From Acidobacteriaceae bacterium (GTDB lineage Bacteria; Acidobacteriota; Terriglobia; Terriglobales; Acidobacteriaceae): a stretch of DNA of 5,665 bases. This document shows positions 5,397-5,665 of the stretch, piece by piece. The translations under genes were made by a program, and so were the position numbers. Each line of letters begins with the position of its first letter. The first letter of the stretch is position 1. The DNA is taken from positions 29,083 through 34,747 of the forward strand of contig PMGP01000296.1 in assembly GCA_003156235.1 (NCBI GenBank), given 5' to 3'. The notes beneath the pieces were generated by a model. The model had not been told where the DNA came from and did no database searches. It saw nothing but the letters and a program-made list of their open reading frames with translations.

Positions 5397-5665
5397 ATGT
5401 CTACTGAGTATCGAAACTTTCTCGCGCTCCCGTATGAGGAGCTTGAAGAGCTCAACCTGGCTGCCAAGGCCGAACGGACCAGCCGGGTTGCCGCCGACGA
5501 AATCCGCGAAAAGCGTCTGAAATATCTGACCGACGAGAAGCGGATTAAAGCCGTGACCGTGCTGTTCAGCGACCTCGAGGGCCGGTTGCACCTGCTCGAC
5601 TACGACAAGAAGTTTCTGCTTGGAGCCTACGAGAACCTGACCTTCGACGGCTCGTCGATTCGCGG
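5397..5665 (+). CDS. glnA: Glutamine synthetase, N-terminal part, runs off right edge
   Basis: Cytosolic enzyme that makes glutamine from glutamate, ammonia and ATP. Only the first 89 residues are in the window. Residues about 51-89 are the start of the beta-grasp domain: KAVTVLFSDLEGRLHLLDYD followed by NLTFDGSSIR (80-89). FDGSSIxG is the glutamine synthetase hallmark forming part of the active site at the subunit interface. Residues 1-50 (MSTEYRNFLALPYEELEELN, then a run rich in Glu, Lys, Arg and Ala) form an unusually long, charged, probably helical lead-in; textbook GlnA proteins reach the beta-grasp within about 20 residues. The start is fixed by AAGGAG 4 nt upstream. The gene is transcribed divergently from the peptidase block. 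Because the catalytic domain is outside the window, a glutamine synthetase-like paralogue (for example a gamma-glutamylpolyamine synthetase) cannot be fully excluded, but the motif reads as true glutamine synthetase. The symbol is given by family. Confidence 0.85.
   Translation, partial: MSTEYRNFLALPYEELEELNLAAKAERTSRVAADEIREKRLKYLTDEKRIKAVTVLFSDLEGRLHLLDYDKKFLLGAYENLTFDGSSIR

Noticed and set aside
5177..5407. 76-codon plus-strand frame ahead of glutamine synthetase
   Set aside because: It overlaps the glutamine synthetase start in another frame, begins in the G-run hairpin, lacks a ribosome-binding site and shows no motif.

Overview
The window looks like chromosomal DNA from a GC-rich (by eye about 60 %) Gram-negative-type bacterium. 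The best guess is an acidobacterium. This rests on the set of large secreted peptidases (families S46, S15-like and M61), the small 'DTRKLIQDFLAPELR' coiled-coil protein, and intergenic spacers built of short direct repeats. The taxonomic call is an inference, because no rRNA or other phylogenetic marker is present.

Layout, left to right: (1) positions 1-676, minus strand, the N-terminal third of an S46-family dipeptidyl peptidase that runs off the left edge; (2) 677-792, a spacer with a degenerate 9-bp tandem repeat followed by an inverted copy; (3) 793-2736, minus, a secreted serine hydrolase of the CocE/NonD (S15-like) superfamily with all the hallmark residues of alpha-amino acid ester hydrolases; (4) 2806-3063, minus, an 85-residue coiled-coil protein of unknown function; (5) 3181-5124, minus, a secreted M61-family zinc aminopeptidase with a C-terminal PDZ domain; (6) 5125-5396, a divergent intergenic region with a strong G/C stem-loop; (7) 5397-5665, plus, the N-terminus of a glutamine synthetase that runs off the right edge.

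How the genes fit together: the three large minus-strand genes all encode exported enzymes with clear Sec-type signal peptides. Two belong to exopeptidase families (S46 and M61), and the third, the ester-hydrolase-like enzyme, has the pocket that recognises a free alpha-amino group. Together they look like a periplasmic or extracellular peptide-scavenging block. The divergent glutamine synthetase sits at the nitrogen-assimilation end of the same theme, but functional coupling is only suggested by proximity. The genes are spaced by 69-117 bp, so they may form one loose transcript or separate units. A near-identical 22-23-nt leader precedes both the ester-hydrolase gene and the M61 gene, which hints at shared control.

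No tRNA, rRNA, CRISPR array, insertion sequence or phage gene was seen. The long open frames antisense to the two complete enzymes are shadows of GC-rich coding sequence.
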